Source of the DNA: CAVZYN01 sp963779515
GTDB lineage: Bacteria; Pseudomonadota; Alphaproteobacteria; Rhizobiales; Hyphomicrobiaceae
NCBI GenBank assembly: GCA_963779515.1
Contig: CAVZYN010000018.1
Coordinates: 248,001-312,000 of the forward strand
DNA length: 64,000 bases
Direction of reading: 5' to 3'
This document shows, in pieces, positions 62,363-64,000 of the stretch. How positions within the stretch are numbered: the stretch's first letter is position 1; every line of letters starts with the position of its first letter. The notes beneath the pieces were generated by a model. The model did no database searches, was not told the DNA's origin, and saw only the letters and a program-made list of their open reading frames with translations. Position numbers and translations under genes: made by a program.

Positions 62363-62995
62363 TTACCACCATCCGCGCGACCAACCCCAGTGGCGGCGTG
62401 GCGAACGGCCCTCGCGATCATGCGTTTCCTGTTGGATGTGGCGCTCTGCGTCGGCCTGGGCGCGACGGATCTGGATGCGTTCGTCGTGGGTGACGCGGCC
62501 ATCGGCTTTTGCGCGCTGCTCCAAATCGTCGATGCGGTCCTGCTCGGCGCGCAGCTGCGCGTATTCGCCGCCCGTCAGCGAACCGTTGCGGCGGCCGCGT
62601 TCAATCGCATGCTCCTGATGGGCTTCGCGGGCATCGATGCCGGGCGTCCGCGTCGAGAACCAGCGATCGGAAAACTGCGGGCGCGATGGCGCGGCGGCGA
62701 CCGGGCGGTTGGGCTGCACCAGGGTCGTCGTGGTTGTAGTCGCGGCAGCCGCGGGCTGTTGGGTCGTAACGGTCTGGTTGCTGCCACGGGTGCCGGCCTG
62801 CGCTGCGCCGGTACGGCCAGCGCCCTGTCCGGCGCCCTGACCCTGTCGGCCTTGTCCTTGCCCAGCTTGCCCCTGTGCTGCAGTCTGGCCATCGCGGCGG
62901 CCGCCGCGCATGGTGGCATCTTGAGCCGAGACTTCACCGGCGAGAAGCGCGACTGCGGCGAGTGCCAATCCGGCGGTTGCGAGTGTGCGTGTCAT
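62363..62995 (-). CDS. Secreted Gln/Gly-repeat protein with DG-type C-terminal helices
   Basis: A 210-residue exported protein: signal peptide to GEVSAQD, then a low-complexity Gly/Gln/Ala stretch with repeated GQGQGRQG units (about 40-65), and a Thr-rich linker. The C-terminal domain (about 120-190) has NGSLTGGEYAQLRAEQDRI and KADGRVTHDERIQI, a pattern (G-x-L-T-x(2)-E followed by D-G-x-[VL]-T-x(2)-E) seen in several proteobacterial secreted proteins of unknown function. It ends in an Arg/Trp-rich tail (WGWSRGWW). AAGGGA lies eight bases before the ATG at 62995. Confidence 0.75.
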   Translation of the reverse strand: MTRTLATAGLALAAVALLAGEVSAQDATMRGGRRDGQTAAQGQAGQGQGRQGQGAGQGAGRTGAAQAGTRGSNQTVTTQQPAAAATTTTTTLVQPNRPVAAAPSRPQFSDRWFSTRTPGIDAREAHQEHAIERGRRNGSLTGGEYAQLRAEQDRIDDLEQRAKADGRVTHDERIQIRRAQADAERHIQQETHDREGRSPRRHWGWSRGWW

Positions 62996-63100
62996 TGTTG
63001 CGTCCCTTAAAGGAGGTAACCCGTTCGGGTTGTTGGGACGGTTATGACGCAGCAGTGTTGAACCCACTCTGAACCCGATCAGCAGCTGGCGTTCATGAAC

Positions 63101-63211
63101 TCAAGTGCCGCCGAACTCTTGACGCACGTAGATAATGGTCATCAGCAGCGTCAAAATGACGAGGACGCGCAGGATCTCTGTCGTCAGGGCGTAAAGGAAG
63201 CGATCGCGCAT
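63101..63211 (-). CDS. 36-residue single-helix membrane protein
   Basis: Short ORF MRDRFLYALTTEILRVLVI... of 36 residues ending QEFGGT. It has a charged N-terminus, one hydrophobic helix (about residues 13-29) and a polar C-terminus. The start has a very strong ribosome-binding site, CAGGAGG, with five bases to the ATG. It lies 31 bases after sspB on the same strand, so it is probably co-transcribed with it. No family recognised. Confidence 0.65.
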   Translation of the reverse strand: MRDRFLYALTTEILRVLVILTLLMTIIYVRQEFGGT

Positions 63212-63242
63212 GGCCACCTCCTGATCGGGCCGAGCGAGGCCC

Positions 63243-63956
63243 CTACTTCTTACGGAACTGATCGAGGCTCACGATCTTTGTATCAGCGGGCTTGGCGTCT
63301 GCTGGAGCGTCCGAGGTGCCGGGCTTGGCCGGCGCCGGTTGCGGCACCGAGGCGACCGGCTTCAGGACCGGCCGTGGCGCCGCCGGTTTTTCAGCCGGCG
63401 GTGGCACTTTCGTTTCTTGTTTTGTGTCTTGCTTCACGCGGCGTACGGGCTTGCGCTTTTCGGTGCGCTCGAGCATGCCCTGGACGCCAGCGGAATCATT
63501 GCGCCCCGCCTTCGATCCGCCCATCTCGCTGTCATCCAGCGCGTCGTCGTCCGAATCCTCGGCCCCCTTCAGACGCACCGAAGAATTGGCGCCGAAATCA
63601 GCGTCCTCGAATTGCAGTGCGTACGGCACGCTCGGATCGTAAAAAATCTTGATGGCGGTGTAAGGAATCGAGAGCCGCTCCGGAATAGCGTCGAACGTCA
63701 GCTTCACCTCGAACTTGTCATCCGCGACGATCAGATCCCAAAAGCGATGCTGCAAGACGATCGTCATCTTGTCGCGGTACTTCTCCTTCAGTCGCTTCGA
63801 AATCGAAACGCCCGGCGCATCGGTCTTGAACTCGATGTAGAAGTGATGCTCGCCCGGCAAGCCGGTCTTGACGACCTGCATGAGCACCGCGCGCACCACC
63901 CCGCGCATCGCGTTCTGCGCGATTGCCTCATAGTCGATGGTGCCTTGCTCGGTCAT
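63243..63956 (-). CDS. sspB: Alphaproteobacterial SspB (ClpXP adaptor)
   Basis: A 237-residue SspB of the alpha type. The folded domain (about 1-125) has YEAIAQNAMRGVVRAVL, HHFYIEFKTDAPGVSIS and DLIVADDKFEVKLTFD, which bind the ssrA tag. A long acidic then Pro/Ala-rich flexible tail follows, ending in VSLDQFRKK, the ClpX-tethering (XB) motif. It delivers ssrA-tagged and other proteins to ClpXP for degradation. ATG at 63956 gives the family-typical N-terminus. It is followed by the 36-residue membrane protein. Confidence 0.9.
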   Translation of the reverse strand: MTEQGTIDYEAIAQNAMRGVVRAVLMQVVKTGLPGEHHFYIEFKTDAPGVSISKRLKEKYRDKMTIVLQHRFWDLIVADDKFEVKLTFDAIPERLSIPYTAIKIFYDPSVPYALQFEDADFGANSSVRLKGAEDSDDDALDDSEMGGSKAGRNDSAGVQGMLERTEKRKPVRRVKQDTKQETKVPPPAEKPAAPRPVLKPVASVPQPAPAKPGTSDAPADAKPADTKIVSLDQFRKK

Positions 63957-64000
63957 CTGCCCGCCAACCCCACGATGTGATCACAGTATGTGATCACCGA

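Noticed and set aside
1..64000. CRISPR array, tRNA, rRNA, integrase or attachment sites
   Set aside because: I found no regularly spaced repeats, no tRNA-like cloverleaf ends and no transposase or integrase motifs. Small RNA genes without obvious structure could still be missed by eye.

Overview
The window is GC-rich, tightly packed chromosomal DNA from an alphaproteobacterium, most likely of the order Hyphomicrobiales (Rhizobiales). Markers for this are an alpha-type SspB (C-terminal VSLDQFRKK), an FlbT-family flagellin regulator, a DUF1127 protein, a fused biotin carboxylase/BCCP subunit of propionyl-CoA carboxylase, and very many ABC, TRAP and tripartite tricarboxylate (TTT) uptake systems. 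I see no rRNA, tRNA, CRISPR array, transposase or phage gene. The lineage call is inference from gene content, not from a marker phylogeny.

Layout. 1-8.8 kb: 3' part of a histidinol-dehydrogenase-like gene, two MmgE/PrpD genes (one frameshifted), a TauE/SafE exporter, a TctBAC-type TTT transporter and an SDR with a degenerate active site. 8.8-17.5 kb: a third PrpD gene facing a sigma70-like promoter, then an operon of SDR, an E1alpha-E1beta-lipoyl triple fusion, a 2-hydroxyacid dehydrogenase and a TRAP transporter (DctPQM). 17.6-23.5 kb: a CUT1 sugar ABC transporter with a class II aldolase, and divergently a PfkB-family sugar kinase with three frameshifts. 23.5-29.9 kb: a translationally coupled operon on the minus strand (MarR regulator, class III aminotransferase, HDAC-type deacetylase, nitrate/taurine-type ABC transporter with two permeases). 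30.2-36.6 kb: a Dpp-type ABC operon containing a REPIN-like double palindrome. 36.6-39.8 kb: tungstate-type tupABC with a divergent HTH/ligand-binding regulator. 39.9-46.3 kb: choline-sulfatase plus two paralogous dimethylglycine/sarcosine dehydrogenase-like flavoproteins. 46.5-52 kb: MATE efflux, two small Arg-rich proteins, LysR, quinone oxidoreductase, SpoU-type methyltransferase, FlbT. 52.1-56.8 kb: a complete branched-chain-type (Liv) ABC operon. 56.8-64 kb: pccA, an orphan TAXI binding protein, an internally duplicated EF-hand-like protein, a ClpP-like membrane protein, a secreted repeat protein, a 36-residue membrane protein and sspB.

The overall picture is a scavenger of organic acids, sugars, amines, peptides and amino acids: seven uptake systems sit beside short catabolic cassettes. 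One technical point dominates interpretation. Nine otherwise well-conserved genes are split by eleven frameshifts, and all eleven are net +1 events. Ten of them fall between 23.0 and 37.7 kb. A run of insertion-type sequence errors is the simplest explanation, so those genes may be intact in the organism.
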